From contig NZ_NFIZ01000003.1 of the NCBI RefSeq assembly GCF_002159625.1, forward strand, positions 154,877 to 218,876: DNA of 64,000 bases, read 5' to 3'. Position 1 is the first letter of the stretch. Every line of letters begins with the position of its first letter. The position numbers were made by a program, and so were the translations under genes. This stretch comes from Olsenella sp. An285 (GTDB lineage: Bacteria > Actinomycetota > Coriobacteriia > Coriobacteriales > Atopobiaceae). Below the pieces are notes generated by a model, which worked only from the letters and a program-made list of their open reading frames with translations, made no database searches and was not told the DNA's origin. Positions 43,805 to 50,770 of this stretch are shown here, piece after piece.

Positions 43805-44734
43805 ATGGAACTGACGCTCGACCGGCTGACCCGGGAGTTCGGCCCCAAGATCGCCGTGGACCGCGTGAGCGCCACGCTCACGCCCGGCGTCTACGGCCTG
43901 CTCGGCGCCAACGGCGCCGGCAAGACCACGCTCATGAGGATGGTGTGCGGGGTGCTGCGCCCCACCTCGGGCGAGGTCCGCTATGACGGCGCGTCCGTCG
44001 AGCGCATGGGCGACGCCTACCGCGCGCTTCTCGGCTACCTGCCGCAGGACTTCGGCTACTACCCCGAGTTCACGGCGCTCGACTTCATGGAGTACATGGC
44101 CGCCCTCAAGGGCCTCGGCCGCCGGGACGCCCGCGACCGCTCGCTGGCCCTCCTGGAGCGCGTGGGGCTCGCAGGCGAGGAGCGCCGCCGCATCCGGACC
44201 TTCTCCGGCGGCATGCGCCAGCGTCTGGGCATCGCGCAGGCCGTCCTCAACGACCCCGAGGTCCTCGTGCTCGACGAGCCCACGGCCGGGCTCGACCCCA
44301 AGGAGCGCGTGCGCTTCCGCAACCTCATCGCCGGCTTCGCGCGCGACAAGATCGTCCTTCTCTCCACCCACATCGTCTCGGACGTGGAGCACATCGCCGA
44401 CGAGATCCTCGTGATGCGCGCGGGGTCCGTGGTGCTCTCGGGGCCGCCGGCGGGGCTCGTCGCGGAGGCCGAGGGCAGGGTCTGGGAGGCCGTCGTCCCG
44501 GCAGAGCGGGCCGATGCGCTCGAGGCCGCGCTCACGGTGGGCAACGTGCGCCACGAGGAGGGCGGCCGCGTGCTTTTGCGCTACGTGGCCGACGAGCCGC
44601 GGGTGCCGGGCTCAGCCCCCGCCGAGCCCACGCTCGAGGACCTGTACCTGTACGTGTTCCGCGACGGCGTCGCCGGGGCGGCCGCGCCCCGCGCCGCCCG
44701 CGGGTCCCACTTCAAGGAGGGACGCCATGGCTAG
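43805..44734 (+). CDS. ABC transporter ATP-binding protein
   Basis: 309 aa. Walker A LLGANGAGKTT, Q-loop LPQDFGYYPEF, signature FSGGMRQRLGIAQAVL, Walker B VLVLDEPTAGLDP, switch STHIVSDVEHIAD. The AFGxxPEF/EYMAALKG type resembles CcmA/NatA-like exporters. It overlaps the permease start by eight bases. GGAAGGAAGTCCAGC precedes the ATG. Probably an exporter induced through the sigma factor. Confidence 0.9.
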   Translation: MELTLDRLTREFGPKIAVDRVSATLTPGVYGLLGANGAGKTTLMRMVCGVLRPTSGEVRYDGASVERMGDAYRALLGYLPQDFGYYPEFTALDFMEYMAALKGLGRRDARDRSLALLERVGLAGEERRRIRTFSGGMRQRLGIAQAVLNDPEVLVLDEPTAGLDPKERVRFRNLIAGFARDKIVLLSTHIVSDVEHIADEILVMRAGSVVLSGPPAGLVAEAEGRVWEAVVPAERADALEAALTVGNVRHEEGGRVLLRYVADEPRVPGSAPAEPTLEDLYLYVFRDGVAGAAAPRAARGSHFKEGRHG

Positions 44735-45992
44735 GCTCATCCTGTTCGAGCTCAAGAAGATGCTCTCCCGCCGCGTGGCGCTCGCGGCCAACGTCGGCGT
44801 CGTGGTGTTCCTCGTCGCCATCATGGCGCTCAACGTGACGCAGAACCGGACGGTGAACCTCGCCGGCGAGGAGTTCAACGGCGTCGAGGCCATCGCGTAC
44901 AACCGCTCGGAGGCCGAGAGGCACGCGGGCGTCGTCACCGCCGAGCGAGCCGCGGAGGACATCGCCGCCTACCAGGAGATGGTCTTCTCTCGAATCGACC
45001 GCGACGCGATGGGGGAGATGACGGGCGCGGCTGTCTTCTCCCTCATCGAGCAGAGCTTCTCGTCCGAGGAGTTCGACGAGATCTACAACTCGTACTGGAG
45101 CTGGCTTTTTCGCCCCTGGCGGATCTCGGGCGAGGAGCCTGCGCAGACGGCCGCCCGCGTGACGCCCGAGATGGCGGCCGACTGGTATGGCGCCGCCGAC
45201 GACCTGACCCAGGCAGCCCTCGACGACGGTCAGGGCGGCATGTGGGAGTACTCCGAGGCGGAGCGCGCGTACTGGACGGGGATGCGCTCGTCCGTGCCGG
45301 AGCCCATCGAATACGGCTATTCGGGCGGTTGGGGCAACGTGGTCGACTGCGCGTCGTTTCTCGTCTTCCCGATTCTCGTGGCGTGCGTGACGCTGGCGCC
45401 TACGTTCTCCTTCGAGTACAGCTCGGGCGCCGACGCGGTGGTGCTCGCCACCCGGCGCGGCCGCTCGACGCTCGTGGCCGCCAAGGTCGCAGCTGCGCTC
45501 GCCTACGCCACCGTCTACTTCGCGCTCTGCGCGGGCATCATCATTGGGGTCTCGCTCGTCTTTTACGGGGCGGACGGCTTCGGGCTCTCCATCCAGAGCA
45601 TGGCGCTCACGTCACCGTACCCTCTCACGGCGGGGCAGGCCGCGCTCGCGTGCGTTGGGCTCATGTACGCGGCGTGCCTGGGCTTTTCGTGCCTCACGCT
45701 CGCGCTCTCGTCGCGCACCCCCTCGACGCTCGCGGTCTTCCTTACGGACGTGGCGCTCGTGCTGCTCACGGGGCTCGTCCCCTCGGCCGGCGTGGGCGCG
45801 CTCGAGCGCGCGCTCGCCCTCTTCCCGATCAACTTCTCCAACTTCAGCATGCTCTTCTCGGCGCTCGAGTCCTACCCGCTCGGCCCGGTCGTGCTCGACC
45901 TCATAGGCATGGTGCTTCTCGTCTACGCGGCGCTCGCGCTCGTGGCGACCCCGGTCGCGGCGGTCTCGTTCAGGAGGCGCCAGGTGGCGTAG
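44727..45992 (+). CDS. ABC transporter permease
   Basis: 421 aa. One N-terminal membrane segment (RVALAANVGVVVFLVAIMALNVT), a ~180-residue soluble domain probably outside, then about five to six membrane segments. The pattern of a large extracytoplasmic loop after helix 1 is common in ABC-2 exporters. Translation is coupled to the ATPase gene by overlap. Substrate unknown. Confidence 0.8.
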   Translation: MARLILFELKKMLSRRVALAANVGVVVFLVAIMALNVTQNRTVNLAGEEFNGVEAIAYNRSEAERHAGVVTAERAAEDIAAYQEMVFSRIDRDAMGEMTGAAVFSLIEQSFSSEEFDEIYNSYWSWLFRPWRISGEEPAQTAARVTPEMAADWYGAADDLTQAALDDGQGGMWEYSEAERAYWTGMRSSVPEPIEYGYSGGWGNVVDCASFLVFPILVACVTLAPTFSFEYSSGADAVVLATRRGRSTLVAAKVAAALAYATVYFALCAGIIIGVSLVFYGADGFGLSIQSMALTSPYPLTAGQAALACVGLMYAACLGFSCLTLALSSRTPSTLAVFLTDVALVLLTGLVPSAGVGALERALALFPINFSNFSMLFSALESYPLGPVVLDLIGMVLLVYAALALVATPVAAVSFRRRQVA

Positions 45993-46015
45993 GGGCTTTG
46001 CTTCCGAAGTCTAGG

Positions 46016-46051
46016 TTTAGCGGAAGTGAATTCAGGTTCACTTCCGCTAAA
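46016..46051. promoter_or_regulatory. Perfect 15-bp inverted repeat between permease and Fic genes
   Basis: TTTAGCGGAAGTGAA at 46016-46030 and its exact complement at 46037-46051, with a 6-base centre. It lies 57 bases before the Fic start codon. It could be an operator for the Fic gene or a terminator of the ABC operon; AT-rich sequence follows. Confidence 0.65.
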
Positions 46052-46107
46052 CGCTATTTCGAGAAGTAAAATAGTCTTACGAGAGGCCTAAGCGGAGGGT
46101 GAGGGAC

Positions 46108-47298
46108 ATGCTGTCAGCGGTCGGCTACGAGGAGCTTCCTTGGCACATCGACCCAAACGAGAGGGACCTCATTCCCCGAAGCGCCCGCAGGAGGATGTCC
46201 GCGACCTACCAAGCGACCATTCCTGCCGCCATTGCCGATCTCAGCCCAGCTGTTCCGAAGGCCACCTCGGCACGCATTGATGACCTGCTGATGAGTCTTG
46301 CCCGCTTTGACGAGGCGCAGGCCGCACGTGGCTACGACCTGCCCGCGCTCCTGCTGCGAAGCGAGTCCGCGGCAAGTTCTCAGATCGAGCATCTCACCTC
46401 GAGCGTCCGCAATGTCGCTCTTGCCGAGCTCTCGAACGACGCTCCGGCTAACGCGCGGATCGTTCAGGGCAACGTTTCGGCCATGCGCGAGGCGCTCAGA
46501 CTGCCGCCGGAGATTTCGATCGCGCAGATCAAGGGCATTCATCGCTCCTTGATCGAGCCGACGGGGGCGTCGTTCGGAGGGGAGCTGCGCGACGAGCAGG
46601 TGTGGGTCGGCGGGACGGCATACAGCCCGCATGGGGCACTCTTCGTTCCGCCCGCCCCAAGTCGAATCAAAGGCTGCCTCGAGGATCTTGTCGCCTTTGT
46701 CGGCAGGGACGACGTTAGCCCCATTGCCAAGGTGGCGGTCGCTCACGCTCAGTTCGAGACCATCCATCCCTTCATCGACGGAAACGGGCGCACGGGCAGG
46801 GTCCTTCTCCATCGCATCCTCAGGAACGAGGGCGTGCTCACGCGCACCACGCTTCCCTTCTCGGCAGGGCTCCTCCATGACGTCAACGCCTACATGGGGG
46901 CGATTGAGGCCTATCAAGGTGGCGACTACCTGCCCATAGTGGAGAGCGTGCTGAGTGCGCTCGAGCTTGCCCTCGTCATCGGCAGTCGCGTCTCCGGTCT
47001 CATTGATGACGTGATGGAAGACTGGAGATCCGCCATTTCCGAGCGCACCGGGTCGGCCATCTGGCGTCTTCCTCCGTTGCTGGCAGAGCAGCCTGTTGTC
47101 ACCATCGCATATGTTGCGGAGCACTTGGCGATCACTTCGCGCGCCGCTTCGACCCTGGTCGCGAGAGCGTGCGAGTATGGGATGCTGCGTCCCTTGGGGT
47201 CGCGCCGGCGCGGTGACTTCTACCAGAGCGACGAGCTCATCGACGTTCTTGAGGAGATATCGAGCATGCCGGGCATTCGTCGCATGCTCGCGCGGTGA
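46108..47298 (+). CDS. Fic-family protein
   Basis: 396 aa. The catalytic motif HPFIDGNGRTGR at residues 220-231 is complete, so AMP transfer is possible. The inhibitory helix motif SSQIEH (residues 90-95) lies before the Fic core, as in class II Fic proteins. A winged-helix C-terminal domain (VVTIAYVAEHLAITSRAASTLVARACEYGMLRPLG) follows. GGAGGGTGAGGGAC precedes the ATG. Likely self-regulated; target unknown. Confidence 0.88.
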   Translation: MLSAVGYEELPWHIDPNERDLIPRSARRRMSATYQATIPAAIADLSPAVPKATSARIDDLLMSLARFDEAQAARGYDLPALLLRSESAASSQIEHLTSSVRNVALAELSNDAPANARIVQGNVSAMREALRLPPEISIAQIKGIHRSLIEPTGASFGGELRDEQVWVGGTAYSPHGALFVPPAPSRIKGCLEDLVAFVGRDDVSPIAKVAVAHAQFETIHPFIDGNGRTGRVLLHRILRNEGVLTRTTLPFSAGLLHDVNAYMGAIEAYQGGDYLPIVESVLSALELALVIGSRVSGLIDDVMEDWRSAISERTGSAIWRLPPLLAEQPVVTIAYVAEHLAITSRAASTLVARACEYGMLRPLGSRRRGDFYQSDELIDVLEEISSMPGIRRMLAR

Positions 47299-47438
47299 TT
47301 CGTCATCCGGTGTGGTGGGCAGGGCTGCCCTTCCCGCGCTCTAAAACAAACGTTGGTAACTGCCGCGTCTTCTCGCGTATTGTCGGTCGGGGAGCCGTGC
47401 CTGCGCGTCGGGGAGCTGTGTCTACGGGCGCCCCCGGG

Positions 47439-47529
47439 AATTAGTTCGCATTGGTTTCCTGAAAAAAGGGCGCTAACTGCGGAAATGTTGGAAATGGAGG
47501 GACTTTCAGGAAACCAATGCGAACTAATT
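47439..47529. repeat. 91-bp element with 26-bp perfect terminal inverted repeats
   Basis: AATTAGTTCGCATTGGTTTC continues to a 26-base arm (47439-47464) matched exactly at 47504-47529, around a 39-base centre. It lies in the 356-base gap between the Fic and YaiI-like genes. The rest of the gap holds two direct copies of TCGGGGAGC-GTG at 47390-47420. A miniature inverted-repeat element or a structured RNA are both possible. Confidence 0.75.
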
Positions 47530-47654
47530 ACTGAGGTCCGCGAGTACGGGCTCGTCTTATGCTGCCTTGAGCGCCCGGAATCACCTCGGAAGTCGCCTCA
47601 AATCGTGCCGCTCGTTCTGGTCTATAGTCAGGTCACTCGAGAACTAGGAGCCCC

Positions 47655-48170
47655 ATGTCCCGCAACCGCACCCTCTACATCGACGCCGACGCATGTCCGG
47701 TCACGCGCGAGGCGCTCGCCTGCGCGCGGCGGGCGCGCGTACCCGTCGTGATCGTGGGCAACACCACGCAGAACCTCGAGCGTCATATCCGGCGCGACGA
47801 CCCGCGCGACGCGAATCACGCGCGTGGGCGGGACGCCACGCACGGCGGGTTCTGGGTTGACGTGCTCGACGTGTCCATCGGGGCGGACAGTGCGGACTTT
47901 GCCATTGTGGAGCGCCTGCAGCCTGACGACGTAGTGGTCACGCAGGACATCGGCCTCGCGAGCATGGTGCTGGGGCGTGGCGCGGCGGCCATCGGCGTGC
48001 GCGGGCGCGTCTACACCAAGGCCACGATAGATATGGACCTCTTCATTCGCCACGAGGAGAAGAAGGTACGCCGCGCCGGCGGGCGCACACGCGGGCCCGC
48101 GGCGCTCGCGGACGACGACCGCGAGCGCTTTACCCGCAATCTCACCGACCTTCTCGCGCACGTAACATGA
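47655..48170 (+). CDS. YaiI/YqxD family (DUF188) protein
   Basis: 171 aa. YIDADACPVTREALACARR at the start, then DFAIVERLQPDDVVVTQDIGLASMVLGRGAAAIGVRG and a DLFIRHEEKKVRRAGGRTRGPAAL segment, all characteristic of the PIN-like DUF188 family. Conserved acids fit a nuclease fold; activity not shown. CTAGGAGCCCC precedes the ATG. Its stop codon lies inside a palindrome shared with selD. Confidence 0.85.
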   Translation: MSRNRTLYIDADACPVTREALACARRARVPVVIVGNTTQNLERHIRRDDPRDANHARGRDATHGGFWVDVLDVSIGADSADFAIVERLQPDDVVVTQDIGLASMVLGRGAAAIGVRGRVYTKATIDMDLFIRHEEKKVRRAGGRTRGPAALADDDRERFTRNLTDLLAHVT

Positions 48171-48197
48171 CAAAGGGACAGTCCCTTTGTCATGTTA
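48163..48197. terminator. Palindrome between convergent YaiI and selD
   Basis: A 35-base near-perfect palindrome with arms TAACATGACAAAGGGAC and complement. Both convergent stop codons (TGA 48168, TAA 48195 on minus) lie in it, so it can end both transcripts. It is a unit of the GGGACAGTCCC family. Confidence 0.8.
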
Positions 48198-49241
48198 TGC
48201 CACGACGACGCTCTTCTCGCCGCGGGGGAAGGCGCGGCCGATGACGGCGGCGGGAAGCCCCTCGTCGCGCAGGGCGCCAGCCAGACGCTCCGCGTCCTTC
48301 TCGGGCAGGGCCAGAAGCAGCCCGCCAGAGGTCTGCGGGTCAAAGAGCACGTCGGTGAGGTCGAGCGGCAGCGCGTCGTCGAGCGCCACGCGCGGGCCGA
48401 AGAAGTCCCGGTTGCGGTAGGCGCCGGCGGGGATGAGGCCAAGCGCCGCCATCTCGCGGGCGCGCGCCATGACGGGCACTGCCGCCGCGTCGATATCGAG
48501 CGTGACGCCGGAGGCCTCGGCCATCTCGCAGGAGTGCCCCATGAGCGAGAAGCCCGTGACGTCGGTGGCCGCGTGCGGCCAGAAGCCCAGCTCGCGCGCC
48601 AGGCGGATCGGCGCCTCGTTGAGCGTGGTCATGGAGTCCGTGGCCACGCGCACGCCGGCGTCGTCCAAGATGCCGCCCTTGTGCGCGGTGGTGAGGACGC
48701 CCGTGCCGAGTGCCTTGGTGAGCACGAGCGCGTCGCCCGCGCGGGCGCCTCCGTTCTCCAGGCGCTCGTCCAGTTGAACGAAGCCCGTCACCGCGAGGCC
48801 GTACTTGGGCTCATGGTCGTTGATTGAGTGTCCGCCCGCCACGACGCACCCGGCGCGCCGGCACGTCTCCGCGCCGCCGGCCAGGATCTGTCCGGCGACC
48901 TCGATGCCCAGGCAGTTGGGAAAGCACAGGAGGTTGAGCGCGAGCGCCGGACGTCCGCCCATCGCGTAGACGTCGGAGAGCGCGTTGGTGGCCGCCACCT
49001 GGCCAAAGAGGAACGGGTCGTCCACCATCGGCGGGAAGAAGTCCGTGGTGGCTATGAGGCCGCGACCGTCGCCGAGGTCCCACACGCAGGCGTCGTCGGA
49101 TGCGTCGAAGCCCACCACGAGCTCGGGCGCGTCCAGGCGCGGCAGCCCGGCCAGCACGCCCGCGAGCTCGCCCGGTGCGATCTTTGCCGCGCAGCCCGCC
49201 GCCTCTACGAGCTCCGTGAGCCGCACGCCCGTCATGTCCAT
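48195..49241 (-). CDS. selD: Selenide, water dikinase (selenophosphate synthetase)
   Basis: 348 aa. The catalytic cysteine and lysine appear as EAAGCAAKIAPGEL (Cys form, no selenocysteine), followed by TTDFFPPMVDDPFLFGQVAATNALSDVYAMGG and AGGHSIND. It makes selenophosphate, the Se donor for selenocysteine tRNA or for labile Se in hydroxylases, as required by the yqeB/yqeC/yedF set. GGGAGCGGG precedes the ATG at 49241. A REPIN-like pair lies directly upstream. Confidence 0.94.
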   Translation of the reverse strand: MDMTGVRLTELVEAAGCAAKIAPGELAGVLAGLPRLDAPELVVGFDASDDACVWDLGDGRGLIATTDFFPPMVDDPFLFGQVAATNALSDVYAMGGRPALALNLLCFPNCLGIEVAGQILAGGAETCRRAGCVVAGGHSINDHEPKYGLAVTGFVQLDERLENGGARAGDALVLTKALGTGVLTTAHKGGILDDAGVRVATDSMTTLNEAPIRLARELGFWPHAATDVTGFSLMGHSCEMAEASGVTLDIDAAAVPVMARAREMAALGLIPAGAYRNRDFFGPRVALDDALPLDLTDVLFDPQTSGGLLLALPEKDAERLAGALRDEGLPAAVIGRAFPRGEKSVVVA

Positions 49242-49251
49242 TCCCGCTCCC

Positions 49252-49325
49252 GTCTGCAAGTTGGGGACAGTCCCCAATTCACATAAAAGTTTTCTGCAAA
49301 TTGGGGACTGTCCCCAACTTGCAGA
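49252..49325. repeat. REPIN-like pair upstream of selD
   Basis: TTGGGGACAGTCCCCAA at 49261-49277 and TTGGGGACTGTCCCCAA at 49301-49317 with outer GTCTGCAAG/CTTGCAGAC and an ACATAAAAGTTTTCT spacer. It falls between the selD start and the next gene, so it is carried in the selD leader. Confidence 0.88.
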
Positions 49326-49387
49326 CGCCCCCGGGGCGCGCAGGTCCCGGGGGCGTGCCGAGTCGTCAGTTCTTCGAGCCCGTGCGG

Positions 49388-49759
49388 CTAGTTCTCGTCT
49401 GCCGCGAGAGAGGAGTCGCACTCCGCGCGCGTCCGCTCGATGCGCCTGAGCAGGGACTCCTTGAGCTCGTACGTGTGCGAGCGGGCAATGTCGCCGGCCT
49501 CGTGCGTGATGAAGCGGAAGAAGTAGTGGCCGTCAAAGTCCTCGTAGATGCGGAACTTGGGCGTGGACTCGCGGTCGAAGGCGTCGATCGTGCTGTCCTC
49601 GATCTCCGCGTTGGCCGCGGAGTTGCGCACGCACTCGATGCCATGCAGGCACTCGTCCTTGGACGGGAAGATGATCGACGACATGAGGATGTGCCCGTTG
49701 GAGGCACAGAGGTTGAAGCAGTAGCGGCCCTCGTTCTCAACCACGACGTACTGACCCAT
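49388..49759 (-). CDS. DUF1508 (YegP-like) domain protein
   Basis: 123 aa. GQYVVVENEGRYCFNLCASNGHILMSS and SKDECLHGIECVRNSAANAEIED form one YegP-like unit; a second looser unit follows with FRIYEDFDGHYFFRFITHEAGDIA. It ends with an acidic tail. The family is small and mostly uncharacterised. The start at 49759 is chosen for domain fit; Shine-Dalgarno is weak. Confidence 0.75.
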   Translation of the reverse strand: MGQYVVVENEGRYCFNLCASNGHILMSSIIFPSKDECLHGIECVRNSAANAEIEDSTIDAFDRESTPKFRIYEDFDGHYFFRFITHEAGDIARSHTYELKESLLRRIERTRAECDSSLAADEN

Positions 49760-49920
49760 AGGAATCACCACCAAACTCGATTTACCTACCGATTACAAAA
49801 GGTTAGCTCCGCTGGCCTCGGTTGGACGCGGGACGTTCGCGGGCGGTCGGTTTTGCTCGGGGAGGCGACGCGCGGCGACTTGAGCGGCGCGGTTGCCAAG
49901 GTTGTCCAGCTCTTCTCGGG

Positions 49921-50019
49921 ACGTTCGACTTTTGAGGCCTCAAATCTCAAAGTTAGATCCGCGTTATGCCTGTTGACCTTTTGCCGGGCATCGACTTTTG
50001 AGGCCTCAAAAGTCGATGC
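49921..50019. promoter_or_regulatory. GAGGCCTC palindromes downstream of FHA gene
   Basis: GCATCGACTTTTGAGG and its complement form a 32-base perfect palindrome at 49988-50019; a partial copy CGACTTTTGAGGCCTCAAAT lies at 49927-49946. They lie right after the FHA gene stop (50024) and before the DUF1508 gene start. They may end transcription or act as a binding site. The rest of the 264-base gap holds nothing else recognised. Confidence 0.65.
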
Positions 50020-50023
50020 TTCG

Positions 50024-50743
50024 CTACGCGGGCCACTCCGCCCAGGCAAAGCCCGAGCCGCACAGGGGAACGAGCATGAGGCGCGTGGACCCAACGAGGA
50101 GCACGTCGTTGGCGGTGAGGTCGCAGTGGTCGTAGACAAGCTCGTCGTTCACGTACGTGAGCTCGTGCGTCTCGTTTGCCGTGACGGAGAAGCGTGCCGT
50201 CCGCGGGTCAAAGATCACCGACGCCTGTCGTTCGCGTGCCACGGCGGCGTCCTCGGGGAGCGCCACGTCCATGATCGCGGCGCGACCGATGAAGTTGCGG
50301 CCCGCGTGGAGCTCGTAGCTGCGACCGCGTGCGGGTCCGGACACGCAGACGAGCCAGCCCACCACGAGGTCGGGGTCCAGGGGCGCGCCGTTGGGCTCCG
50401 GGGCAGGTGCGGGGGCCGCGGCAGGGGAGGGCGAGAAGGACGCGGGCTCGGGTTCGGGCTCGAGCTCGACGGTGGGCTCCGGCTCCGGGTCTGCGGCGGG
50501 CGTGGGCTCGGCCGCGGGCGACGGCTCCGGCTCGACCTTGGCCGCCGGCGACGACTCCGGCTCGGCCTCGGCAGCGGCCACGCGCTCGGTCTCGCGCCGG
50601 CCCTCGGCCTGCGCCCCGTCGTCCGCCGAGGCCTCCGGGTTCTTCTCGGCCTGTGCGCCCTTCACCTGCGCGCAGAAGGGACATGCGTCCCCGTGCTCGT
50701 CTCCGTCGTAGAAGTGCCCGTACGCGCAGCGCCTGATGTTCAT
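50024..50743 (-). CDS. FHA-domain protein with N-terminal zinc-ribbon and Pro/Glu linker
   Basis: 239 aa. N-terminal CAYGHFYDGDEHGDACPFC provides four ligands for zinc; residues ~30-115 are a low-complexity Pro-Glu-Ala linker with irregular EPEPSP repeats; the C-terminal FHA domain has GRNFIGRAAIMDVALPED, RERQASVIFD and TYVNDELV. FHA domains bind phosphothreonine peptides, so a Ser/Thr kinase elsewhere is expected. The linker holds GGCGAGAAGGAC (encoding SFSPS on this strand). Confidence 0.85.
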   Translation of the reverse strand: MNIRRCAYGHFYDGDEHGDACPFCAQVKGAQAEKNPEASADDGAQAEGRRETERVAAAEAEPESSPAAKVEPEPSPAAEPTPAADPEPEPTVELEPEPEPASFSPSPAAAPAPAPEPNGAPLDPDLVVGWLVCVSGPARGRSYELHAGRNFIGRAAIMDVALPEDAAVARERQASVIFDPRTARFSVTANETHELTYVNDELVYDHCDLTANDVLLVGSTRLMLVPLCGSGFAWAEWPA

Positions 50744-50770
50744 GCGGATTTCCTTTCCGGTCGTGCCCTG

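Noticed and set aside
48195..49241. Selenocysteine in SelD
   Set aside because: The catalytic position is a Cys codon in GCAAK and no in-frame TGA is present near it.
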